Shown here: positions 12,665-20,925 of the stretch, piece by piece | Layout: each line of letters starts with the position of its first letter | Position numbering within the stretch: position 1 is the stretch's first letter | Source: Epilithonimonas sp042695135 | Lineage (GTDB): Bacteria > Bacteroidota > Bacteroidia > Flavobacteriales > Weeksellaceae | Length of the DNA: 64,000 bases | NCBI RefSeq assembly: GCF_042695135.1 | Contig: NZ_CP170547.1 | Location: forward strand, 1-64,000 | Direction: 5' to 3' | Position numbers and translations under genes: made by a program | The notes under the pieces: generated by a model | Told to the model about the DNA's origin: nothing | What the model saw: only the letters and a program-made list of their open reading frames with translations | Database searches by the model: none

Positions 12665-13387
12665 ATGTTGATCATTGTTTTGATCATCATTATATCCTTT
12701 ATATTAATAGCTTATAAAACTTTTATAAGCAGGATCATTAAGGAAAAAGACCTTCAGCATCAGGCAGAAATCAATCATCAGAAACAATTGACGCTGGAAA
12801 ACATCAAAGGACAGGAAGACGAAAGAAAGAGAATTGCCATTACGGTGCACGATGATATTGGGAATAGGCTCAATATTCTTTCTCTCTGGCTTAATAATCT
12901 TGACAGTGAAAATCAGGATTCTTCCAAAAAAGTAATTACTTCACAAATCACAGAGCTGATAGATTCTACAAGGAACATTTCCCATTCTCTATATCCTGTG
13001 AACTTGGAAAAGCTCGGTTTGATTTTATATTTACAGGAACTGGTGACAAATCTTTCCTATAAAATAAACCTCTCCTTATATATAGACGGCCGATATCAAA
13101 GAAAAGATATTTTTACAGAAGTTCAAATCTACAGAGTGATTCAGGAGTTTACAAGCAACGTCATCAAACATTCCAATGCAGACGAAGTTTCTATTTATAT
13201 TAGAAATCATTCCGGATTTTTAACATTGATCCTTTCTGACAACGGACAGAGTTTCGATTACAAAAATGCAAGCAAAGGAATGGGACTTAAAAATATAGAA
13301 TCGAGAATCAATTCCGTAAAAGGTATTTTTAAATGGAAAAATAAAATCGGAAAAGGCAGCCGAATAATCATTAATATCCCTTTTTAA
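12665..13387 (+). CDS. Sensor histidine kinase (HisKA_3/NarL-type)
   Basis: 240 aa from ATG at 12665; a TTG two codons earlier is possible. One N-terminal membrane helix (about 1-22) is followed by a short coiled coil, the dimerisation/phosphoacceptor motif ERKRIAITVHDDIGNRL with the predicted phospho-His at 62, and an HATPase domain with the N box (QEFTSNVIKHSNA), the DNGQSF G1 box and GMGLKNIESR. There is no periplasmic sensor domain. The response regulator gene starts 3 bp downstream, forming a cognate pair. Confidence 0.9.
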   Translation: MLIIVLIIIISFILIAYKTFISRIIKEKDLQHQAEINHQKQLTLENIKGQEDERKRIAITVHDDIGNRLNILSLWLNNLDSENQDSSKKVITSQITELIDSTRNISHSLYPVNLEKLGLILYLQELVTNLSYKINLSLYIDGRYQRKDIFTEVQIYRVIQEFTSNVIKHSNADEVSIYIRNHSGFLTLILSDNGQSFDYKNASKGMGLKNIESRINSVKGIFKWKNKIGKGSRIIINIPF

Positions 13388-13390
13388 ATC

Positions 13391-14071
13391 ATGAGCAAAA
13401 AAATAAAACTTGTCCTGGTAGATGATGAACAGCTTATTCTGGAAGGAATAAAGATTCTGCTTTCTATGGAAAATAATATTTCTGTAGAGTATATGACAAC
13501 AGTTGCAAGCCAACTTGTTGATTATTTAGGAACTCTACAACAAGATAACTTTCCGGATATTGCAATGATTGATATCCAGATGCAGCCGATGGATGGTTTC
13601 GAACTCGTTGAGATCCTGAAGAAAAAATACCCGGATCTGAAGATCATTATTCTATCTTCCCATTACAAAAGCAGCGTTCTCGGATATATGGTGAAGTTGG
13701 GCGTGTCTGCTTTTCTTCCGAAAAACTCCAGCAAAAAAGACTTTATAGATGCCATAGAAGCAGTTGATAAAAACGGAATGTACTTCACAAAAGAAGATCA
13801 CGAGATGCTGCTATCTTATATGAATACGCCTTCCCGCAAAAAATCTCTTTTTGACACCGAAGAAACAATATCCAACAGGGAAAGAGATGTCGTAAAGCTG
13901 ATCTGCCAGGAAAAAACCAATCAGGAAATCGCAGATATTTTGTTCCTGAGTCCTAGAACTGTCGAAAGCCACCGCCAAAGAATCCTTGATAAAATAGGTG
14001 CAAAAAACACGGTTGGGATTGTTATTTATGCCATTATCAACAACATCCATTCTATTCCGGTGAGATTATAA
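13391..14071 (+). CDS. LuxR/NarL-family response regulator
   Basis: 226 aa. The receiver domain (about 5-125) has the acidic pair D11/D12, the phospho-acceptor Asp61 (IAMIDIQM) and the conserved Lys in FLPKNSSK. A LuxR-type helix-turn-helix (about 160-215) has NREREV-like NRERDVVKLICQEKTNQEIADILFLS and the SPRTVESHRQRI recognition helix region. It should be phosphorylated by the kinase encoded immediately upstream and bind DNA as a dimer. Targets are unknown; the small gene at 14183 is the nearest candidate. Confidence 0.93.
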   Translation: MSKKIKLVLVDDEQLILEGIKILLSMENNISVEYMTTVASQLVDYLGTLQQDNFPDIAMIDIQMQPMDGFELVEILKKKYPDLKIIILSSHYKSSVLGYMVKLGVSAFLPKNSSKKDFIDAIEAVDKNGMYFTKEDHEMLLSYMNTPSRKKSLFDTEETISNRERDVVKLICQEKTNQEIADILFLSPRTVESHRQRILDKIGAKNTVGIVIYAIINNIHSIPVRL

Positions 14072-14182
14072 CTCTACCGGATACTTAATCCGAAAATTCA
14101 GTATTTCTACTCTATTACAGCTGATAGATTTGTTATTCCTTTGGCATAATAAAACATAAAATCAATTTTTAATTTTTACATT

Positions 14183-14512
14183 ATGACTTATCAATCAGTA
14201 GAAATAATAAATAGCACAAATTATATTATCTCAGGCGAGATATCTTATATGACCGTTTTTTGCAGAGACACCGAGTTTATTTTAAATCCATACTCGGCTT
14301 GGCAATCACAAAAACGCATCTGTCCAATTGTAGAAATCACGGCATTTATCAAAACACCTGACGGATTTTTCACTGCCAAACCATTCATTTCTATCGGGAC
14401 CACACATCAAACATTTGAAGTAATACAAACGGAAAAACAGGATTTTCGTGTTATAAAGGCGAGAAATGTAAAGGTCAAAAGCCATCCGCAAATCTTACAG
14501 CCTATTTTGTAA
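14183..14512 (+). CDS. Small uncharacterised protein
   Basis: 109 aa, not recognised. No signal peptide or membrane segment; mostly beta-strand-like, with an inner stretch VEIINSTNYIISGEISYMTVFC resembling proteins built around a beta-sandwich. It is separated from the response regulator by 111 bp, which includes a TAGATTTG box (14125-14132), and has its own terminator. It may be a separately transcribed member or target of the two-component locus. Confidence 0.55.
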   Translation: MTYQSVEIINSTNYIISGEISYMTVFCRDTEFILNPYSAWQSQKRICPIVEITAFIKTPDGFFTAKPFISIGTTHQTFEVIQTEKQDFRVIKARNVKVKSHPQILQPIL

Positions 14513-14537
14513 AACAAAAACCAAATTTCATATTTTT

Positions 14538-14570
14538 AAATCTCATCAATTTTTTGGTGGGATTTTTTAT
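14538..14570 (+). terminator. Terminator after the small gene
   Basis: 11-bp stem with two G-U pairs (14538-14548 with 14555-14565), then a T-rich stretch on the plus strand. Confidence 0.7.
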
Positions 14571-14650
14571 TAAGAAAAATATTGAGCCCGTATAAATACG
14601 CAATTTTCAAATTGGTAATTTCCACTCTACCAGAGCTTCTCCTATCTTTC

Positions 14651-14790
14651 TACATTTGCCATATCAATAACGAACACAATAAAGATTCTAAAAACAAACA
14701 ACGATGAGAACTCATTTGGAAATTAGTTATAGTAACTGAATCAATTTCCGAATGAAATTTAGCCACCTTTCAGATTTGAAAGGTGGTTTT
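14651..14790 (+). ncRNA. Possible short transcript with an 11-codon frame
   Basis: Orphan unit between two gene ends. It has a TACATTTG -7-like box (14651-14658) without a convincing -33, an ATG frame of 11 codons (14704-14739, peptide MRTHLEISYSN), and a strong terminator (9-bp stem 14763-14771 with 14778-14786, then T4). The second plus-strand terminator has no other gene to serve, which is the main support for a separate transcript. It may be a small RNA or a small peptide gene. Confidence 0.4.
14763..14790 (+). terminator. Terminator of the orphan unit
   Basis: CCACCTTTC/GAAAGGTGG stem with a 6-nt loop followed by TTTTTATTTATTTTT on the plus strand. It abuts the stop codon of the convergent minus-strand gene at 14790. 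Confidence 0.75.
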
Positions 14791-15545
14791 TATTTATTTT
14801 TAAATTGATTAATCGCATTCACCGTAAAATCCGACAGAACCAGTTTCCCACTGATCTCTGCCCGTTCGCTTAGAAGTTGATCCCAATCATCTGTTCCTTT
14901 CCAGAAAATTTCTTTCAGTCTTAGCATTGCTTCGGGATTGGAAGTTGCTAATTTCTCTGCAAGAATTTGTATTTCTGCATCCATTTCCTCAGTTGTCTCG
15001 TACATATCCTGGAACATATTTTTTTCCCTAGCCCATTCTGCGGCGTAAAATTCAGTCGCATTGATCGCTAACTGAGCAAAAGCCGAAGTCCCGATTTTCT
15101 TTTCTACAACAGGCCCAATAACGAAAGGCCCAATCCCTACAGCCAATTCGCTCAACTTAACCGAAGCATTTTCTGTTGCAAAAGTGTAATCCGCCGCACA
15201 CGCAATTCCAACGCCGCCGCCGACAGCTTTTCCGTGGATTCTTGCAATAATGAGTTTTGGAGATTTTCGCATCGCATTAATGACATTAGCAAATCCCGAA
15301 AAAAATGTTTTCCCCGTTTCGAAGTCTTGGATGGAAATCAGTTCGTCGAAAGATGCGCCTGCACAAAATGCTTTTTCCCCAGCACTTTTCAGGATGATGA
15401 CTTTTGCATCGTCACTTTTTCCCAACTTTTCAATTTCTTCTACCAGATTTTTAAGTTGAGAACTCGGCATTGAATTACTTTGCGGATGAAAAAACTCGAT
15501 GGTTCCGATTCCGTTTTCTATGGTTGATTTTACGTAGGCGTTCAT
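14790..15545 (-). CDS. Enoyl-CoA hydratase/isomerase family protein (PaaF/PaaG-like)
   Basis: 251 aa crotonase-fold protein. The oxyanion-hole segments are CAGASF (61-66) and GKAVGGG (105-111). Of the two catalytic glutamates of classical hydratases, the second is kept (E133 in LSELAVG), while the first position (113, in GGGVG) is Gly. One-acid active sites are typical of enoyl-CoA isomerases or related family members, so a PaaG-like isomerase role is at least as likely as hydration. It is the last gene of the phenylacetate cluster, with a 232-bp repeat-bearing gap from paaZ. Confidence 0.85.
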   Translation of the reverse strand: MNAYVKSTIENGIGTIEFFHPQSNSMPSSQLKNLVEEIEKLGKSDDAKVIILKSAGEKAFCAGASFDELISIQDFETGKTFFSGFANVINAMRKSPKLIIARIHGKAVGGGVGIACAADYTFATENASVKLSELAVGIGPFVIGPVVEKKIGTSAFAQLAINATEFYAAEWAREKNMFQDMYETTEEMDAEIQILAEKLATSNPEAMLRLKEIFWKGTDDWDQLLSERAEISGKLVLSDFTVNAINQFKNK

Positions 15546-15628
15546 TTTATTAAATTAAATGATTAAAAAATTAAGACATTAAAAGATTACTTTGTTCTTA
15601 ATTTACTCAAAATATGAATTTTTGTGTT

Positions 15629-15725
15629 GAATCCGCAGCCCGGCCTGAGTGGAGCTCATTTTTTGTGGGCTGGAAAAGCTTGGCAAAAAATAGCGGGAAC
15701 GGAGGACGGATTAAGCTGCCATAAT
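15629..15725 (+). repeat. Family A dispersed repeat, copy 2
   Basis: Reads CCGCAGCCCGGCCTGAGTGG, a hairpin centre (GGGCTGG/CTTGGC region flanked by poly-T and poly-A), then AGCGGGAACGGAGGACGG and AGCTGCCATAATT. It fills the paaZ to enoyl-CoA hydratase spacer. Confidence 0.75.
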
Positions 15726-15777
15726 TTCAAAACTTCGAAAATACTTGATTCTTTTTACTTTTATATTGTTTCTTAAT

Positions 15778-17823
15778 TTATTCTTGGTTCAATTTCTTTA
15801 CCATTGTCAGAATCGTAGCAATCGCAACAGTTTCTCCGGTTTCGTCGTAAACATCCACTAGCCAGCGGACGATTCCTTTGGCAATATCGTCTTCGTCACG
15901 TTTTTCCTGATTGATTTTTTCTTTGCAGGTAAACTTCACGCCAATTGTCATTCCGGGATAAACGGGTTTCACGAAACGGCATTCGTCCAAACCATAATTC
16001 AAGAGAACCGGACCTTTTCTCGGGTCAACAAATAATCCCGCCGCTTTGCTCAGAATAAAATAACCGTGCGCTACTCTGCCTTCGAAAATCGTTTCTTCCA
16101 AAGATGTTGCGTCCATATGCGCATAGAAATTGTCGCCGGAAACATTGGCAAAATTGGTAATATCCGCTTCTGTAACCGTATGTTTTGCCGTGATGTAAGT
16201 TTCACTGATTTTCAGTTCTTCAAAATGCTTTCTGAATGGATGAATATTATCTTCAAACTGCTTTCCACCGTATTGGTATTGTTGCGTAATGGTGGTCAAA
16301 GTCGTTGGCGAACCTTGGATTGCCGTACGTTGCATATAATGAAGAACGCCACGTTTTCCGCCCATTTCTTCGCCACCGCCAGCTCTTCCCGGACCGCCGT
16401 GAACCAGCATTGGCAAAGGCGAACCGTGACCTGTACTTTCTTTTGCACAATCAGAATTGAGAATCAAAATCCGGCCGTGCATCGATGCGGCTCCGATGAC
16501 AAATTCTCTTGCAAAATCATCATCAGCCGTCACAACAGAACAGCAAAGCGAACCTTTTCCCATTCTCGCCAACTCAATCGCCTCATCAATATTATGATAT
16601 GGAATAATCGTGCTGACTGGTCCGAAAGCCTCGATATTATGGCAATCTGTATATTTAAAAGGGTCGGAATTAAGGAATAAAATCGGGGAAATGAACGCGC
16701 CTTTGTTTTTGTCCGCACCTTTCACATCGAAATCATCCAAATTTCCGAAAACAATTTCCTGAGTTTTGGATAATTCCTGAACTTTCCCGGAAACTTCCTT
16801 CACCTGGTCTTTATTCGCCAAAGCGCCCATTCTCACACCTTCGACATTCGGGTCACCGATGATAACGGTGGAAAGTCTTTGTCCAAGAGAAATCTGAACA
16901 TCTTCGAGCAAATTAACAGGCACTAAAATCCTTCTCACCGCCGTACATTTTTGTCCAGCTTTGGTCGTCATTTCACGAACGGCTTCTTTGATGAACAAAT
17001 CAAACTCAGCAGTTCCTGGTTTTGCATCTTCGCCCAAAACCATTGCATTTAACGAATCGGCTTCCAAATTGAAAGGCACAGATTCTTCAAGAATTCTTGG
17101 GTGAGACTTCAGCATTTTCCCTGTGGAAGCCGAACCTGTAAAGGTCACAACATCTTCGCTCGTCACACTTTCCAGAATTCCGTTGGCTGAACCACAAATT
17201 AATTGCAAACTTCCTTCGGGTAGAATTTGTGAAGCGATGATTTCTTTAACGACGACTTCTGTTAAAAAACTTGTTGCTGTTGCAGGTTTTACGATTGCAG
17301 GGACACCAGCCAAAAGGTTGACTGCAATTTTTTCCAGCATTCCCCAAACCGGAAAATTAAACGCATTGATATGAATCGCAACCCCACGTTTCGGCGTGCA
17401 AATATGATGACCGATAAATGTGCCTTCTTTGGAAAGCTTCACCGATTCGCCATCTATATAATAAGGTAAATCGGGAAATTGTCTACGAAGTGAAGCATTA
17501 GCAAAAAGATTTCCAATCCCTCCTTCGATGTCAACCCAGCTGTCGGCTTTGGTTGCGCCGGTTGCCCAGCTCACTTTGTAGAACGTTTCTTTCTTTTCCA
17601 AAAGATGGAAAGCGAGTTTCTTCAACATCAATCCTCTTTCCTGGAAAGTCAGTTTTCGAAGAGCCTGACCACCGATTTTTCTCGCATAATCCATCATTTC
17701 CGCAAAATCCAAACCTTTGGAAGTCGCCGTTGCCACCAAATCGCCGTTGATGGAATTATATAAAGCCTGCCCTTCTCCCTCACCTTTTGTCCATCTTCCG
17801 AGCGCGTAATTTTCTAGTTGCAT
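15778..17823 (-). CDS. paaZ: PaaZ bifunctional oxepin-CoA hydrolase / semialdehyde dehydrogenase
   Basis: 681 aa, the usual PaaZ length. The aldehyde dehydrogenase domain (about 1-515) has the nucleophile Cys293 in AGQKCTAVRR, Glu254 in FNLEADSLN and the NAD-binding GSASTG. A C-terminal MaoC-like hydratase domain (about 535-680) has the GDNFYAHMD active-site segment. In the known pathway PaaZ opens the oxepin-CoA ring and oxidises the resulting semialdehyde to 3-oxo-5,6-dehydrosuberyl-CoA. It lies 92 bp after the thiolase gene, in the same direction as the whole paa cluster. Confidence 0.95.
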   Translation of the reverse strand: MQLENYALGRWTKGEGEGQALYNSINGDLVATATSKGLDFAEMMDYARKIGGQALRKLTFQERGLMLKKLAFHLLEKKETFYKVSWATGATKADSWVDIEGGIGNLFANASLRRQFPDLPYYIDGESVKLSKEGTFIGHHICTPKRGVAIHINAFNFPVWGMLEKIAVNLLAGVPAIVKPATATSFLTEVVVKEIIASQILPEGSLQLICGSANGILESVTSEDVVTFTGSASTGKMLKSHPRILEESVPFNLEADSLNAMVLGEDAKPGTAEFDLFIKEAVREMTTKAGQKCTAVRRILVPVNLLEDVQISLGQRLSTVIIGDPNVEGVRMGALANKDQVKEVSGKVQELSKTQEIVFGNLDDFDVKGADKNKGAFISPILFLNSDPFKYTDCHNIEAFGPVSTIIPYHNIDEAIELARMGKGSLCCSVVTADDDFAREFVIGAASMHGRILILNSDCAKESTGHGSPLPMLVHGGPGRAGGGEEMGGKRGVLHYMQRTAIQGSPTTLTTITQQYQYGGKQFEDNIHPFRKHFEELKISETYITAKHTVTEADITNFANVSGDNFYAHMDATSLEETIFEGRVAHGYFILSKAAGLFVDPRKGPVLLNYGLDECRFVKPVYPGMTIGVKFTCKEKINQEKRDEDDIAKGIVRWLVDVYDETGETVAIATILTMVKKLNQE

Positions 17824-17825
17824 TT

Positions 17826-17915
17826 TTTCTGTATTAAGTATTATGTAAAATGTACAAAGTAGAATGTGACGTTAAATGTACTTTTTACTTTGTACATTCT
17901 ACTTTTTACAACTAA
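17826..17915. repeat. Inverted low-complexity repeat between thiolase and paaZ
   Basis: Words such as GTAAAATGTACAAAGTAGAATGT recur inverted (GTACAAAGT with ACTTTGTAC; AAAGTAGAATGT with ACATTCTACTTT). Similar TGTAAAATGTA words occur in the spacers at 20455-20490, 31483-31560 and 60280-60325. Confidence 0.55.
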
Positions 17916-19121
17916 TTAAACTTTCTCAATAATCACCGCAAAACCTTGTCCCAAACCAACGCACATTGTTACCAAAGCATATTTTTTATTTTGGTTTTGA
18001 AGTTCGTACATTGCGGAATTCAGGATTCTTGCGCCACTCATTCCGAGCGGATGTCCAAGCGCAATGGCACCACCATTCGGATTGATTCTGGAATCATTGT
18101 CATCCAATCCCCAAGCTCTGATGCAGGCTAAACTTTGTGCAGCGAATGCTTCATTTAATTCGATAATATCAATATCGTTGAAAGTCAACCCAGCTTTTTG
18201 CAATGCCAATTCTGCTGCTTTTACAGGACCAATTCCCATCAATCTTGGTTCAACACCGACAACTGCGCTGGAAACTATTCTTGCTTTTGGTGTTAATCCA
18301 AATTCTTTAATCGCATTTTCCGAAGCCAATAAATTAACCGCTGCGCCGTCATTCAATCCAGAAGCATTTCCTGCTGTGACCGTTCCGTCTTTTTTGAAAG
18401 CCGTTCTCAATTTTGATAAGCCTTCAATTGTTGTATCGTTTTTCGGGAATTCATCTTTATCGAAAATCAAATCGTCGCCTTTTCTTTGAGGAATATTGAC
18501 TGCAACAATTTCTTGCGATAATCTTCCGCTTTCCTGAGCAATTTTCGCTTTCTGCTGAGAATTAAGGGCAAACAAATCCTGGTCTTCACGAGAAATTTGG
18601 TCACGTTCAGCCAGATTTTCTGCCGTTTCTCCCATTGCATCTACGCCGTACATTTCTTTCATTTTCGGATTGATGAATCGCCAGCCGAAAGTCGTATCGT
18701 AGATTTTTGCATCGCCTCCAAAAGGATTTTCGGACTTTGAAATGACCAATGGTCCGCGCGTCATATTTTCGACACCGCCGGAAATCATCAAATCTGCATC
18801 GCCAACCTGAATCGCTCTTGCTGCATTAATCGCTGCCGACAAACCAGAAGCGCAAAGTCTATTCACCGTTTCTCCCGGCACGTGATAATCCAACCCGGAA
18901 AGCAAAGCCGACATTCTTGCGATATTTCGGTTGTCTTCGCCCGCTTGATTGGCGCAACCTAAAACGACATCGTAGATTTTACTTTGGTCGATGTTCGGGT
19001 TTCTTTCCAATAATTTTTTGATAACAAAAGCCGCCATATCATCGGGACGAACGGAAGATAAACTTCCTTTCAGTTTTCCAATCGGCGTTCGGATGCCATC
19101 TATTATATATGCGTTGTTCAT
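17916..19121 (-). CDS. paaJ: Acetyl-CoA C-acyltransferase (3-oxoadipyl-CoA type thiolase, PaaJ/PcaF-like)
   Basis: 401 aa thiolase. The acyl-accepting Cys90 is in NRLCASGLSAA; His in GHPLGMSGAR and the second Cys in CVGLGQG complete the active site. The family length and the location next to paaZ and the hydroxyacyl-CoA dehydrogenase indicate the last beta-oxidation-like cleavages of 3-oxo-5,6-dehydrosuberyl-CoA and 3-oxoadipyl-CoA to acetyl-CoA and succinyl-CoA. The precise substrate is inferred from context. Confidence 0.9.
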   Translation of the reverse strand: MNNAYIIDGIRTPIGKLKGSLSSVRPDDMAAFVIKKLLERNPNIDQSKIYDVVLGCANQAGEDNRNIARMSALLSGLDYHVPGETVNRLCASGLSAAINAARAIQVGDADLMISGGVENMTRGPLVISKSENPFGGDAKIYDTTFGWRFINPKMKEMYGVDAMGETAENLAERDQISREDQDLFALNSQQKAKIAQESGRLSQEIVAVNIPQRKGDDLIFDKDEFPKNDTTIEGLSKLRTAFKKDGTVTAGNASGLNDGAAVNLLASENAIKEFGLTPKARIVSSAVVGVEPRLMGIGPVKAAELALQKAGLTFNDIDIIELNEAFAAQSLACIRAWGLDDNDSRINPNGGAIALGHPLGMSGARILNSAMYELQNQNKKYALVTMCVGLGQGFAVIIEKV

Positions 19122-19145
19122 TTTTTATGATTGATTGTTGATTAT

Positions 19146-19293
19146 TTTGAACACAATGCTCACGAAGATTTTAATTTTGAAGTTTCACAAAGCCGCTTCG
19201 CTCATATAAGTATCGAAAATAATTTCTCTTATAAGTTTTACGCCTTTGTGAAACTTCATAATCAAAAGATTTTCTTGTGTACTTGTGTTCAAA
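19146..19293. repeat. Nested inverted repeat (CACAAAG family), copy 1
   Basis: Two nested perfect arms: TTTGAACACAA/TTGTGTTCAAA (19146-19156 with 19283-19293) and GAAGTTTCACAAAG/CTTTGTGAAACTTC (19179-19192 with 19244-19257). It fills the gap between the dehydrogenase and thiolase genes. The same nested design is seen at 34252-34340. Confidence 0.75.
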
Positions 19294-19296
19294 TAA

Positions 19297-20451
19297 TTAA
19301 TAAAAAGTTTTATTTTGTTTTACTAAGTTTCTGATAATCGGACTGCATCTGTAGCGGTCTTCGTGGTAGAAATTATATAATTCGTCCAATTCTTTTTCTA
19401 TATTTTCCAATCCAAATTCATCTGCCCATTTCAGTAATCCTTTTGGATAATTTACACCTTTTGTCATTGCTAAGTCGATGTCTTCTGCAGAAGCGACGTT
19501 TAAGAAATAAACATCTGAAGCTTCGTTCATTAACATTACCAAGATTCTTTTGAATATTAATTCTAATAATTCCGGATTATCATTTGGTTTAGGTTGTTCT
19601 GCATTTTCATAATAATCATAAAATCCTTTCCCTGATTTTCTTCCGAAATAACCAGCTTCGAATAATCGCTTCTGGGCAAATGATGGTTTGAATTTCGGGT
19701 CATAGAAAAACTCTTTGAAGACACTTTCCGTCACTCGGTAATTCACGTCGTGACCAATGAAATCCATTAATTCAAATGGTCCCATTTTGAATCCACCCAG
19801 ACTTGTCATAGCAAAATCAATAGTCGCACAGTCCGCAATTCCTTCTTCCAAAATTCTAATGGCTTCTCCATAAAATGGTCTTGCAACGCGATTCACAATA
19901 AATCCAGGTGTATCTTTTGCAATCACCGGAAGTTTTTTCCAGCTTTCAACGAGACTTTTCACTTTTGAAACTAAATTTTTATCCGTCTGAACCGCAGGAA
20001 TTACCTCAACCAAAGCCATCAAAGGCGCCGGATTGAAAAAATGAATCCCAATCACACGTTCCGGTTTCTGACAAGCTGAGGCAATCGACGCAATCGATAA
20101 TGATGACGTATTGGTTGCTAAAATACAATCTTCGGAAACCAGACCTTCTAATTTTTGGAACAAGTCTTTCTTGATTTCCAAATCTTCAACAATCGCTTCG
20201 ATGATTAATTCTGAATCTTTCAGTTCAGATAATTTATCGCTCAATCTGATATTATCGAAATAAGTCTCCGCTTCTTCGAATGTCATTTTTCTTTTCTCAG
20301 CCAATTTCTGAAACTGTGCCTCAAGGTTTTGACCAGCTTTTTCTACGGCAAGTGGATTGCTGTCGTACAACAAAACCTCGTTTCTGGCAATTGCCAAAAT
20401 CTGTGCTATTCCACTTCCCATTGCGCCACTACCGACTATTGCTATTTTCAT
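19297..20451 (-). CDS. paaH: 3-hydroxyacyl-CoA dehydrogenase (PaaH-like)
   Basis: 384 aa. The Rossmann motif GSGAMGSGIAQ (7-17) and IVGSGAMGSG start identify the NAD-binding domain; HFFNPAPLMALVEVI and TPGFIVNRVARPFYGEA are family signatures of the catalytic domain. Longer than the simple 280-aa enzymes because a second C-terminal 3HCDH domain (about 295-384) is present. In the phenylacetate pathway it would oxidise 3-hydroxyadipyl-CoA. It is separated from the thiolase by a nested inverted repeat. Confidence 0.92.
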   Translation of the reverse strand: MKIAIVGSGAMGSGIAQILAIARNEVLLYDSNPLAVEKAGQNLEAQFQKLAEKRKMTFEEAETYFDNIRLSDKLSELKDSELIIEAIVEDLEIKKDLFQKLEGLVSEDCILATNTSSLSIASIASACQKPERVIGIHFFNPAPLMALVEVIPAVQTDKNLVSKVKSLVESWKKLPVIAKDTPGFIVNRVARPFYGEAIRILEEGIADCATIDFAMTSLGGFKMGPFELMDFIGHDVNYRVTESVFKEFFYDPKFKPSFAQKRLFEAGYFGRKSGKGFYDYYENAEQPKPNDNPELLELIFKRILVMLMNEASDVYFLNVASAEDIDLAMTKGVNYPKGLLKWADEFGLENIEKELDELYNFYHEDRYRCSPIIRNLVKQNKTFY

Positions 20452-20499
20452 TTCTTTGTTGTAAAATGTATAATGTAAAAAGTAAAATGACTTTTTTAT

Positions 20500-20886
20500 T
20501 TATTCCTTATAATTTCCATCTTCAATTATGTAACCAATTAAGGTTGAATCAATGTCATAAATTAATTTCAGATTTGTAAAACCATTTGGATCTATTGAAC
20601 CTTGCTTTTCTTCAATTTCATAGATATCATTTCCTTCGCAATCCCGTATTTTAGATTTTCCAATTAATTGTGCCACTTTATTTTTTGCAGTTCCTTTTTC
20701 ATTTTTTGTTTTAGGAAAAGTTAGAACATTATTAATTAAATCATCAAGCATTTGTTTTCTATAGTTTTCTCCATACAAACCATTTTCTTCCGAAATCCAT
20801 TTTGAAGATTCAAATTTTTTATTGCATCCACAAAATGAAAACAACATAATAATTAATAAAAGATATTTTGATGATGAGATTTTCAT
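20500..20886 (-). CDS. Small lipoprotein inside the paa cluster
   Basis: 128 aa, not recognised. The signal peptide has a lipobox (FCGC, Cys21), followed by a soluble domain with WISEENGLYGENYRKQMLDDL and a C-terminal IDSTLIGYIIEDG. It sits between paaD (39 bp) and paaH (48 bp) on the same strand, so it is probably cotranscribed, although phenylacetate clusters do not normally carry a lipoprotein. The A+T content is higher than in its neighbours, which suggests a later insertion. Confidence 0.65.
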   Translation of the reverse strand: MKISSSKYLLLIIMLFSFCGCNKKFESSKWISEENGLYGENYRKQMLDDLINNVLTFPKTKNEKGTAKNKVAQLIGKSKIRDCEGNDIYEIEEKQGSIDPNGFTNLKLIYDIDSTLIGYIIEDGNYKE

Positions 20887-20925
20887 AAATATAAATAATA
20901 CTATTTGGCAAAAATTATTCTAATC

